A DNA stretch of 9,366 bases, from NCBI GenBank assembly GCA_016929355.1, contig JAFGJA010000532.1, forward strand, positions 1 through 9,366. The letters run 5' to 3'. A program made the position numbers and the translations under genes. Origin of the DNA: Anaerolineae bacterium (lineage in GTDB: Bacteria; Chloroflexota; Anaerolineae; Aggregatilineales; Aggregatilineaceae). Positions 1 through 7,400 of the stretch are shown piece after piece (position 1 is the stretch's first letter; every line of letters begins with the position of its first letter). The notes under the pieces are model-generated. The model ran no database searches. It was not told the DNA's origin and was given only the letters and a program-made list of their open reading frames with translations.

Positions 1-1
1 A

Positions 2-439
2 CTTGGCGACGTGATGCAGGAATCGGCGCAAACCGCGCTGAGTTATACCCGTTCGCGCGCCGCACAAATCAAAATCGATCCCGATGAGTTCGACAATCTT
101 GATGTACATATCCATTTGCCCGAAGGCGCGATTCCGAAAGATGGCCCCTCGGCGGGGATCACATTGGCAACGGCATTTATTTCAGCGCTCACCCATCGCA
201 AAGTCCGCCGTGATGTGGCGATGACCGGCGAGATCACGCTGCGCGGGCGGGTGCTGCCGGTGGGCGGCGTGCGCGAAAAAATTCTGTCGGCGCATCGGGC
301 CGGAGTCAAAACGGTGCTCTTGCCCAAACGCAATCAAAAAGACCTGGTCGAGATTCCCAAACGCACCCTGCGCAATATGACGATCATCCTTGTCTCACAT
401 ATGGATGAAGTTCTTGAACAAGCGCTACTGCCCGACTGA
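2..439 (+). CDS. lon: Lon protease (LonA type), C-terminal proteolytic domain, 5' end cut by window edge
   Basis: ATP-dependent serine protease of the cytoplasm that degrades misfolded and regulatory proteins. Only the last 145 or so residues are visible; the frame is open to the left edge, so the N-terminal substrate-binding and AAA+ domains lie outside the window. The visible part is the peptidase domain. The catalytic Ser lies in KDGPSAG (codon at 149-151). The catalytic Lys lies 43 residues later in GGVREK (codon at 278-280), the spacing known for the Ser679/Lys722 dyad of E. coli Lon. The stretches HIHLPEGAIPKDGPSAG and MTGEITLRGRVLP are near-consensus for LonA. The protein ends shortly after HMDEVLEQAL, the usual LonA C-terminus, so this end is intact. 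The stop codon overlaps the ribosome binding site of the next gene, which suggests an operon with the regulator downstream. The GTG at 11 is internal, not the true start. Confidence 0.97.
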   Translation, partial: LGDVMQESAQTALSYTRSRAAQIKIDPDEFDNLDVHIHLPEGAIPKDGPSAGITLATAFISALTHRKVRRDVAMTGEITLRGRVLPVGGVREKILSAHRAGVKTVLLPKRNQKDLVEIPKRTLRNMTIILVSHMDEVLEQALLPD

Positions 440-442
440 AGG
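437..442 (+). promoter_or_regulatory. Ribosome binding site that decides the start of the regulator gene
   Basis: TGAAGG overlaps the lon stop codon (TGA at 437-439). It lies 8 bases before the ATG at 451 but only 2 bases before the in-frame ATG at 445. The spacing favours 451 as the real start. The overlap suggests translational coupling with lon. Confidence 0.6.
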
Positions 443-450
443 TAATGATT

Positions 451-1911
451 ATGGCTTCTACGAATTCCCCCCCTCCTCGGACACGGTTTTTTGAACCGTC
501 ACAAACGCTCACCGAGAAAGACGTATTGGCGCTGTTGGCAGCGGGCCGTTCGGATGTATTGGACTGGCTGCCCGGACGCGCGCCGATCTCGGATGTCGCG
601 GAAATTTTAGCAGCAATGGCAAACGCGCGCGGTGGCACAGTGTTGTTAGGTGTTGCTCCCCGTTCGGATAAGCCGGTGGGCGTGGATGACACTGAAAATG
701 CGGTCAATCGCGTCCTAGAAGCGGCGCTTTCGGTGCAGCCCCCATTGATCATCCCTTTGCCGCAGTTGATCAAGGTACAGGGGACGCCGATGGTGGTCGT
801 GCAGGTCCCGCGCGGGATGCCGTATGTCTATGCGCTTGATGGGCGTTACCTCACGCGCGAAGGCCAACTCAACAGCCCGCTAATCCCCAATGCGCTGCGG
901 CGTTTGATCCTGGAACGGGGTGATGTCACGTTCGAATCAGAGGTGGCGCGCACTGCGCAAAAAAGCGATCTCGATTGGCAGCAGGTCGAAGCCTACGCCA
1001 GCAGTTTGAGTGGGATGGGCGGCATTTCCCCCGAACAAATTTTGATCAAGCGCGGTTGCCTGATCAAAAAAGGTGACACATTGCAACCCACCAATGCGGG
1101 GATTCTGCTATTCGGCAAAGACCCCCAGCAGTTCATTCGCGGTTCAGACATCACGGCTGCGCGTTTTGCCGGGGCCGAAATGGGTGATGTGTTCACCCGG
1201 CAAGATATTACGGGCACGCTGCCCCAACAGATTCGCCGCGCCGAAACCTTTCTGGTCGATAACCTGCGCAAAGGCGTCCAGTTGGGATCAAATATGGCTC
1301 GACAGGAGCAGTTGGAGTATCCTCTTAAGGCTGTGCGCGAATTAGTGGTGAATGCCGTTGCGCACCGCGATTACAGTATTCACGGCGATGGAATTCGCCT
1401 CTATCTGTTCAGTGATCGCTTGGAGATCACCAGTCCGGGGGGACTGCCGGGGCCGGTCACGCTGGCGAATATCGTGAATGAGCGGTTTTCGCGCAATTCA
1501 GCCATTGTGCAGATACTCTCCGATATGGGATTTATCGAGCGCCTGGGCTATGGGGTGGATCGCGTGATCGCACTGATGCAGGAAGAGGGCTTGCCCGAAC
1601 CGCAGTTCGAAGAAACGGCGGGTGGTTTCCAGGTGATGCTGTTCAACCGGCCCGCCATTGATGATGACGACGACGAACCGGGGTTGTTTGGCGGTATTTT
1701 TCGCGGCCAACATATCAACCGCCGCCAGGAATTCGCGCTTGATTTTCTGGTCAATCGCCGCAACGCCCGCATTACCAACAAGGACTTGCAAGAACTGTGT
1801 CCTGATGTCCATTCCGAAACGCTGCGCCGCGATCTGTCCGATCTGGTTAGCCGAGGTATCCTGATCAAGATGGGCGAAAAACGCGGTTCTTATTATGTGT
1901 TGAAAAAGTGA
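451..1911 (+). CDS. AlbA_2 / GHKL-ATPase-like / winged-helix putative transcriptional regulator
   Basis: Protein of 486 residues resembling the 'predicted transcriptional regulator with HTH domain' group (COG2865-like). Residues about 30-135 resemble the AlbA_2 (Schlafen-type) nucleic-acid-binding domain: AAMANARGGTVLLGV at about residues 54-68 matches its core 'AxANxxGGxlxxGV'. Residues about 295-400 look like a GHKL-type ATP-binding fold. They show the N box ELVVNAVAHRDY (E297, N301, H305), the G1-like DRLEITSPGGLPG (from D322), and the G2-like GYGVDR (from G366). An acidic linker (DDDDDE) precedes a C-terminal winged helix, about residues 425-486, with TNKDLQEL and ETLRRDLSDLVSRGIL of DeoR-like style. 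The family is thought to bind DNA and regulate transcription, but the ligand and targets are unknown. It lies 11 bases after lon and 4 before the lipoprotein gene. The usual ExxxxEFK motif at the start of AlbA_2 is replaced by a DVLDWLPG stretch. The alternative start at 445 adds only two residues. Confidence 0.85.
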   Translation: MASTNSPPPRTRFFEPSQTLTEKDVLALLAAGRSDVLDWLPGRAPISDVAEILAAMANARGGTVLLGVAPRSDKPVGVDDTENAVNRVLEAALSVQPPLIIPLPQLIKVQGTPMVVVQVPRGMPYVYALDGRYLTREGQLNSPLIPNALRRLILERGDVTFESEVARTAQKSDLDWQQVEAYASSLSGMGGISPEQILIKRGCLIKKGDTLQPTNAGILLFGKDPQQFIRGSDITAARFAGAEMGDVFTRQDITGTLPQQIRRAETFLVDNLRKGVQLGSNMARQEQLEYPLKAVRELVVNAVAHRDYSIHGDGIRLYLFSDRLEITSPGGLPGPVTLANIVNERFSRNSAIVQILSDMGFIERLGYGVDRVIALMQEEGLPEPQFEETAGGFQVMLFNRPAIDDDDDEPGLFGGIFRGQHINRRQEFALDFLVNRRNARITNKDLQELCPDVHSETLRRDLSDLVSRGILIKMGEKRGSYYVLKK

Positions 1912-1915
1912 GTTT

Positions 1916-3502
1916 ATGCTGAAACGATTCAGTTTAATCGTGTTAACCCTGGTTGGCGTGTTAAGCAGCCTGACCTCATGCAATTTTGCGCTTGAGGCTG
2001 AAGACCCAACAGCCACGCCCACCGCAACGGCAACGTTGACGCCAACCTATACCCCCACCGCCACCGCGACCCCAACGGTGACGTATACGCCGACCCATAC
2101 GCCGACCATCACGCTCACACCGACGATTACCAATACCCCGACGATCACGCCGCTACCCAGTGTGACGCCCACCCCATCCGCCACGCCTGCGCCAGTGGCC
2201 GGTTTTGCCAATGATCAGTGGTCCACCGTGAATATTCCGGCGCGCGTGCGTGATGGGTTGGACATCACCTATTTTGCGATTGTCAGCACCAATGAACGAA
2301 CCGGTGGCACAACCAATCCTGAAACACCTGTGCCCGAAACCGAAATCGAAACGCTGTATCTGGTCGATCCGAGCAGCGGGGAATTGATCGAGATTTTCGA
2401 TTTACCGGCCAACACCGGAGATCGGATTTATTGGTCCCCGGACGGTAAAAAATTGGTCTATTTTGCCGAAGCGGTGACACTGCCCGATGGTACAATCGTG
2501 GGCGGCTTATATTTACTGAATCTGGAACTGGGTTTTAGCTTGCGGTTGTTCAATTTGCCTGCGATCAATCCCCGCGGCATCCCCGATCATCGCCCGGTCT
2601 GGTCGCCGGATAGTTCGCAATTCGCCATTGCGCTACCTACCGCTTACGATGTCGATATTTTCCTGCTCTTGGCGGACGGATCGATCAACCAGAATGCGAC
2701 TGCAAGCGGCGCGTATGACCTCTGGCCGGCCTGGTCCCCGGATGGACGCCGCCTCGCCTTTGTCTCGGATCGCAGCGTATGCCCCTCGTGGATACCGGGC
2801 GAGCCAGGATCATGTTCCGCCATTGACGCCGAAACACCACAGGGTGGGCATCTGCATGTGCTGGATATAGAAACGGGCATTATCCAACAGGTGTCCGAAG
2901 TCTGGATCGATGGGCCGCCAGTTTGGGTCAGCAATCTTCAGGTCGCGTTTACATCGGGGCTGTCCGATTCGGTTGGGGTATCGGAAATCTGGATCACAAA
3001 TGTGCAGGCGGGTACAGCGCGTAAAATATCAGACCGGGAATTATCACTCAACCTGGGCATGGTCTGGTCCCCGGATGGGACGCGCGTGATTTATTACCGG
3101 GCCTCAGACCCCGCCGCTATTTTGCTCAAAGATTCAGATGGGCGCATGATGCAGTCCACTGAGGAATTCCTGTTTACGCGCTTTGGGTTTGCGGCGGTAT
3201 GGTCGCCCGGCGGCGAATGGATCGCTTTTGGCGGGCATAACGGACAATGTCCCTATGGGTTAGTTGTGATGCGCAGCACGTTTGAAATTGCCTATCGCGG
3301 CTCATCTTTGAATGCCTGCGATCCCACCTATTCGCCGGATGGCAGCTATTTGGCGTTTGCCGGTATCCAAACCCGCGTTGGCGCTGCCGATGGTCGGTTG
3401 GATTTGTTTGTAGCTAATGCGGCGGGTAATTCGCCACGCAATCTCACCAGCACGTTGCAGGGTGACATTCAACTGCTAGGGTGGATTGGGCCAACCCCGT
3501 AA
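1916..3502 (+). CDS. Lipoprotein with Thr/Pro stalk and TolB/PD40-like beta-propeller
   Basis: Exported lipoprotein of 528 residues. A basic N-terminus and hydrophobic stretch (residues 1-21) are followed by the lipobox LTSC, giving a predicted lipidated Cys22. Residues 32-93 are a low-complexity Thr/Pro stalk (TPT, TATPT, TITPTP units), which probably extends the domain away from the membrane. The rest is a beta-propeller of PD40/TolB-like repeats. Six clear WSPDG-type signatures have their aromatic residue at about W173, W229, W273, W384, W429 and Y472. A degenerate one (VWVSNLQVAF) at W337 fills the gap and suggests seven repeats. Four further Cys residues (289, 300, 445, 468) could form disulfides outside the cell. 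Such propellers usually bind proteins or peptides; no catalytic motif is visible and the partner is unknown. The start lies 4 bases after the regulator's stop, with only a weak AAGTGAG as ribosome binding site, so translation is probably coupled. The fold and location are firm; the function is not. Confidence 0.85.
   Translation: MLKRFSLIVLTLVGVLSSLTSCNFALEAEDPTATPTATATLTPTYTPTATATPTVTYTPTHTPTITLTPTITNTPTITPLPSVTPTPSATPAPVAGFANDQWSTVNIPARVRDGLDITYFAIVSTNERTGGTTNPETPVPETEIETLYLVDPSSGELIEIFDLPANTGDRIYWSPDGKKLVYFAEAVTLPDGTIVGGLYLLNLELGFSLRLFNLPAINPRGIPDHRPVWSPDSSQFAIALPTAYDVDIFLLLADGSINQNATASGAYDLWPAWSPDGRRLAFVSDRSVCPSWIPGEPGSCSAIDAETPQGGHLHVLDIETGIIQQVSEVWIDGPPVWVSNLQVAFTSGLSDSVGVSEIWITNVQAGTARKISDRELSLNLGMVWSPDGTRVIYYRASDPAAILLKDSDGRMMQSTEEFLFTRFGFAAVWSPGGEWIAFGGHNGQCPYGLVVMRSTFEIAYRGSSLNACDPTYSPDGSYLAFAGIQTRVGAADGRLDLFVANAAGNSPRNLTSTLQGDIQLLGWIGPTP
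2009..2194 (+). repeat. Degenerate tandem coding repeat (Thr/Pro stalk)
   Basis: About 186 bases inside the lipoprotein gene are made of imperfect ACx-CCx-type units encoding alternating Thr, Pro, Ala, Ile and Val. Codon choice varies (acg, acc, aca; ccg, ccc, cca), so the repetition is kept at the protein level and is not a recent microsatellite expansion. Stalks of this kind are common in secreted proteins of Chloroflexota. Confidence 0.8.
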
Positions 3503-3520
3503 CCAAAACTGATAACTAAC

Positions 3521-3528
3521 AAAGGAGA
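3521..3528 (+). promoter_or_regulatory. Strong ribosome binding site of degV
   Basis: AAAGGAGA, the strongest Shine-Dalgarno match in the window, stands 11 bases before the ATG at 3540. It suggests degV is translated independently of the lipoprotein gene. I could not identify a convincing promoter in the 37-base gap. Confidence 0.8.
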
Positions 3529-3539
3529 AAAAACTGATT

Positions 3540-4388
3540 ATGGCGGTTGCACTTGTAACAGACAGCACCAGTAATATTCCCCCCGAACTGGCAGCAGAAC
3601 GACAGATTCATATCGCACCCCTTTATATTTTATGGGGCGAAGATAGTTACAAAGATGGCGTAGACCTTAAAGAACCCGAATTATTCCAACGGATGCGCAC
3701 CTCGACCACGATGCCCCAAACGTCGCAGGTATCCGTGCAGGATTTTGTGACCATCTTTCAGCAGGCGCAAAATACCGAAAACGCCGAGGCAATTGTGTGT
3801 GCAGTGATCTCCACTGATCTGAGTGGGACGTATGCCTCGGCAATTCAGGCTGCCGAGAGTGTAGACATCCCGGTCCATGTCATCGACACGCGGCAAACAT
3901 CCTGGGCGCTTGGGTTTTCCATTTTCTCAGGCGCACAAGCGCGCGATACGGGTGCTTCCGCCGAGGAAATTGTCCAGACTATTCAGCACTCTGCCGAGAA
4001 TGTGTGTTTGTTATTCACGGTTGAGTCCTTGGAATATTTGCGGCGCGGCGGACGGATTGGGCAAGCGAGCTATTTGTTGGGTTCAGCGCTCAATATCAAG
4101 CCGATCTTACAGCTTAAAGAGGGTGTGATCCACGCGGTAGATAAAGTGCGAACACGCAAACGCGCCGTTGAGCACCTGTTGAAATTGGCGGAACAGTATG
4201 TTGCTGGACGCCCGGTGAAGCGGTTCAGTGTGATCCACGCCGGGGTTGAGGATGAGGCACAAAATTTACTCGACGAAGGGGTGGTGCAATTCAAGCCATC
4301 AGAATCGTATGTGACTTATATCAGCGCTGTGCTGGGTGTCCACGTTGGCCCAGGAACGCTTGGTGTGATTGTCGAGTGGGAAAATTAA
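3540..4388 (+). CDS. DegV family fatty-acid-binding protein
   Basis: Cytoplasmic protein of 282 residues, the usual length for the family. Characterised DegV/FakB proteins bind one fatty acid and present it to the kinase FakA for phosphorylation, feeding exogenous fatty acids into phospholipid synthesis. The family signatures are present in order: TDSTSNIP (residues 7-14), TSQVS (61-65), SGTYASA (95-101, part of the head-group binding region), the IDTRQTS segment, EYLRRGGRIG (about 165-174), and a C-terminal HVGPGTLGVI. The TSQ and SGT residues are those expected to contact the carboxylate. No FakA (DhaL/DAK2 kinase) gene lies in this window, so the partner must be encoded elsewhere. The gene follows the lipoprotein gene by 37 bases and converges on mfd. 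The stop codon is the left foot of the intergenic hairpin, so transcription may end directly after the gene. Family assignment is secure; the specific lipid is unknown. Confidence 0.95.
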   Translation: MAVALVTDSTSNIPPELAAERQIHIAPLYILWGEDSYKDGVDLKEPELFQRMRTSTTMPQTSQVSVQDFVTIFQQAQNTENAEAIVCAVISTDLSGTYASAIQAAESVDIPVHVIDTRQTSWALGFSIFSGAQARDTGASAEEIVQTIQHSAENVCLLFTVESLEYLRRGGRIGQASYLLGSALNIKPILQLKEGVIHAVDKVRTRKRAVEHLLKLAEQYVAGRPVKRFSVIHAGVEDEAQNLLDEGVVQFKPSESYVTYISAVLGVHVGPGTLGVIVEWEN

Positions 4389-4435
4389 CCCACATAACCC
4401 ACTTTTTGTTGGCATGATGTGGGATAATGTGGGTT
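4387..4435. terminator. Inverted repeat A, probable bidirectional terminator between degV and mfd
   Basis: AACCCACAT (4387-4395) pairs perfectly with ATGTGGGTT (4427-4435). Inside it CCCAC (4398-4402) pairs with GTGGG (4419-4423), giving about 14 base pairs with a small internal loop and a 16-base apical loop. On the + strand it is followed by ATTTGT; on the - strand by AATTTTC. Both tails are only moderately T-rich, so this is a plausible but not textbook rho-independent terminator. It sits exactly where two convergent genes need one and includes the last bases of the degV stop codon. Confidence 0.55.
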
Positions 4436-4457
4436 ATTTGTCCCGTATATCCCACAT
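4417..4457. repeat. Inverted repeat B, overlapping and competing with repeat A
   Basis: ATGTGGGATA (4417-4426) is perfectly complementary to TATCCCACAT (4448-4457), with a 21-base interval in which GGG (4431-4433) can also pair with CCC (4442-4444). It shares 4417-4435 with repeat A, so the two hairpins cannot form together on one strand. No T-tract follows on the + strand. The role is unknown: an alternative hairpin or a protein-binding site are both possible. Confidence 0.6.
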
Positions 4458-4470
4458 TTACCCCATACAC

Positions 4471-7400
4471 CTAGTCGGTTTGCACGCTGGCTGGCTGCAA
4501 ATTTCCCAAAATATCCAGCAAATTCGCCTGCCACACCTCATCTTCAACTGTCGCATGAGGCAGCCAAACCGCCGTCCGGCTGACGCGCACATCATGCCCC
4601 AGGCGGCGCTGTAAAACCGGGCGATCTGTCGTGGCGAGGTACGGCAAGCGAATGCTGATCTGGCCGTTTTCGGTGCTGATGGCGGTGGCGTTAGCCGTCT
4701 GTGCCATCAGTTTGACCCGCAGTTGGAACAATAATCCCTCAACGGCGCGCGGTAAATTGCCAAAGCGATCCACCAATTCCGCTTCCATCGCCGCGATCTG
4801 ATCAGGCGCGTCCATTTCAGCCAGACGCCGGTAAAGCTGAATCCGCAGTGCCGGTTCCGAGATAAAGCTTGTTGGGATATACGCCGGGACCGGCAAATCA
4901 ATGGTGATCGTGGGCGCGGCGGCGGGGAGTTTAGGCGCTTGGCCCTGTCCTTTAAGATGTTTGACCGCTTGCGCCAACAACTGCGTATACAGATGGAAGC
5001 CCACTGCCGCGATGTGTCCACTTTGCCGCGTGCCGAGCATATCCCCCGCGCCGCGAATTTCCAGGTCGCGCAGCGCAATTGACATCCCCGCGCCAAGCTG
5101 TGTTTGTTCCGCAATGGTATCCAACCGGGCGCGCGATTCCGCCGTGAGTTTGCCCGCGCGCGGATGGAAAAAATAGGCATACGCCTGATTCGCGCCGCGC
5201 CCTACCCGGCCTCGCAACTGGTACATCTGCGCTAACCCGAACCAATCGGCGCGATCTACGATCAATGTATTGGCGTTGGGAATATCCAGCCCACTTTCGA
5301 TAATTGTCGTGCAGAGCAGCACGTCATAATCACCCCGCGCAAAATCGGTCATCACCTGTTCGAGACGATCTTCGTTCATCTGTCCATGTCCCACCGCGAT
5401 CTGGGCTTCCGGCACGAGTTTGCGCACTTTCGCGGCAATGCTGTTGATCGTCTGTACGCGGTTATGCACAAAATAGATTTGCCCCCCGCGATCAATCTCG
5501 CGCAAAATTGCCTGCCGCACCAGCTTATCCTGGTATATGCCGACATGCGTCACCACCGGTAAGCGTTCTTCCGGCGGCGTCTGGATCATGCTAATGTCGC
5601 GGATTCCGGTCAGGCTCATGTACAGCGTGCGCGGAATCGGCGTGGCGGTCATGGTCAATACATCAACCTCGGTGCGCAACTGCTTGAAACGCTCCTTATG
5701 GGTGACACCAAAACGCTGCTCCTCGTCAATGATCAGCAAACCGAGGTCTTTCAATTCGACATCATCCTGTAACAAACGATGCGTGCCGATAATAATATCG
5801 ATCTGCCCATCGGCCAGTTCGCGCAAAATCTGACGCTGCTCGCGCGGGTTGCGGAAGCGTGACAGCATCTCGACTTTGACCGGAAACGGCAGCAAGCGCC
5901 GCGAAAATGTGTTGTAATGCTGCTGCGCGAGAACGGTGGTGGGGACCAACATAGCGACCTGTTTGCCATCTGTCACCGCTTTGAATGCCGCGCGTAAGGC
6001 CACTTCCGTTTTGCCATAGCCCACATCGCCACAGATCAAGCGATCCATCGGCTGCGCGCGCTCCATATCGGTTTTGACTTCGCGCAAGGCTTTAAGCTGA
6101 TCGTTGGTTTCGATGTACGGAAACGACGCTTCGAGTTCGTGCTGCCAGGGTGTATCCGGCCCAAACGCATAGCCCGTGACCTGTTTGCGCGTCGCATACA
6201 GTTCGAGCAGTTCCATAGCGACTTCTTCGACGGCGCGCTGCGTGGTGGCTTTGGTGCGCTGCCAGTCCTGCGAGCCGAGCCGGTTCAACTGCGGCGCGCG
6301 GTCATCTGCGCCGACATAACGCGAAATGCGATCCGCCTGGTGAATCGGCACATAGAGCAGATCGTTATTTGCATACTCGATGGTCAGGTATTCGCGTTCG
6401 GTATTATCCAACACGCGCTTTTGCAAGCCGCCAAACCGCCCGATGCCGTATTCCACATGAACCACATAATCGCCCGCTTCAAGATCGGCAAAACCGGATT
6501 CGGGGGATTGGGCGTGCTGCTGTGGGCGGCGGCGCGGTTCGGGACGTTTCCAGCCGAAAATCTCCGCATCCGTGAAGAGATTCAGCCGTTGTCCATCATG
6601 CTTGAGAACCCACCCTTCTGCCAGCGATCCCTCAACGAACGCTAACGCGCGGAGATCGTTTGGCGTGACAATGCGCGTCACAGGGGGGGTGAATTCGTCC
6701 TGCTCGCTCCACAGTTCCGCGAGGCGCTGCGCCTGCTGCGTCACGATCACGATCTGCTCACTGCGATCCGTCAGTTTGGCAAATTCATCCAGCACCAGCC
6801 GCAGTTGCCCGCCGTGACGCTGTCCTGGTTCGAACAGATCACCAATTGTTAACCCGCTCGTGAGCGGCCTATCAGGATTCGCACCCAAATGCAGCACGGA
6901 TCGCGTGGAGAGTTCGTCTTGCAGATCGCTCCACGTCAGATAGGGCAGGGGAAAATTTGCCGGAATCTGGTTGGTGGCGATCCGATCCTCGCGCATATCC
7001 ATCGCGCGCTCTTCCAATTCTGCGACACTATCCTCCAACGATCCCCAACTATCAATGATGATCAGCGCATCATCCGGCGCATAACTGAGCAGACTCGCCG
7101 GATTGGTGTACAGGTATGGCAGATAGAATTCCAGCAGGGGAAATGCTGTGCCATTGAACAGATTATCCCGATCCGGCAGGGTCGAGGTCACGTCTTCATC
7201 GGGGATGGGTTGGGATGTGAACCACTCGCCCAATTTTTCCGCCACTGCCGGGGCATAACGCGGCAGGGCTTCGCGCGCGGGCGTAATCGTGATTCGTTCG
7301 AGGCTTTCGGCGGAACGCTGTGTCGCCGGGTTGAAGGTGCGCAAACTCTCGATCTCATCGCCCCAGAATTCGATCCGTACCGGCTCACGGCTCGCCATTG

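Noticed and set aside
445..447. ATG at 445 as the start of the regulator
   Set aside because: The ribosome binding site would be only 2 bases away; the ATG at 451 has the normal 8-base spacing.
1498..2022. A 174-codon - strand frame opposite the end of the regulator gene
   Set aside because: It is a shadow of the winged-helix coding region and covers the well-supported lipoprotein start on the other strand.
2009..2194. Possible CRISPR or non-coding tandem repeat
   Set aside because: Units are short, imperfect and in frame, encoding a Thr/Pro stalk with varied codons; there are no spacers.
4369..4614. An 81-codon + strand frame spanning the degV-mfd gap
   Set aside because: It starts inside degV, crosses the hairpins and ends inside antisense mfd; the protein has no recognisable feature.
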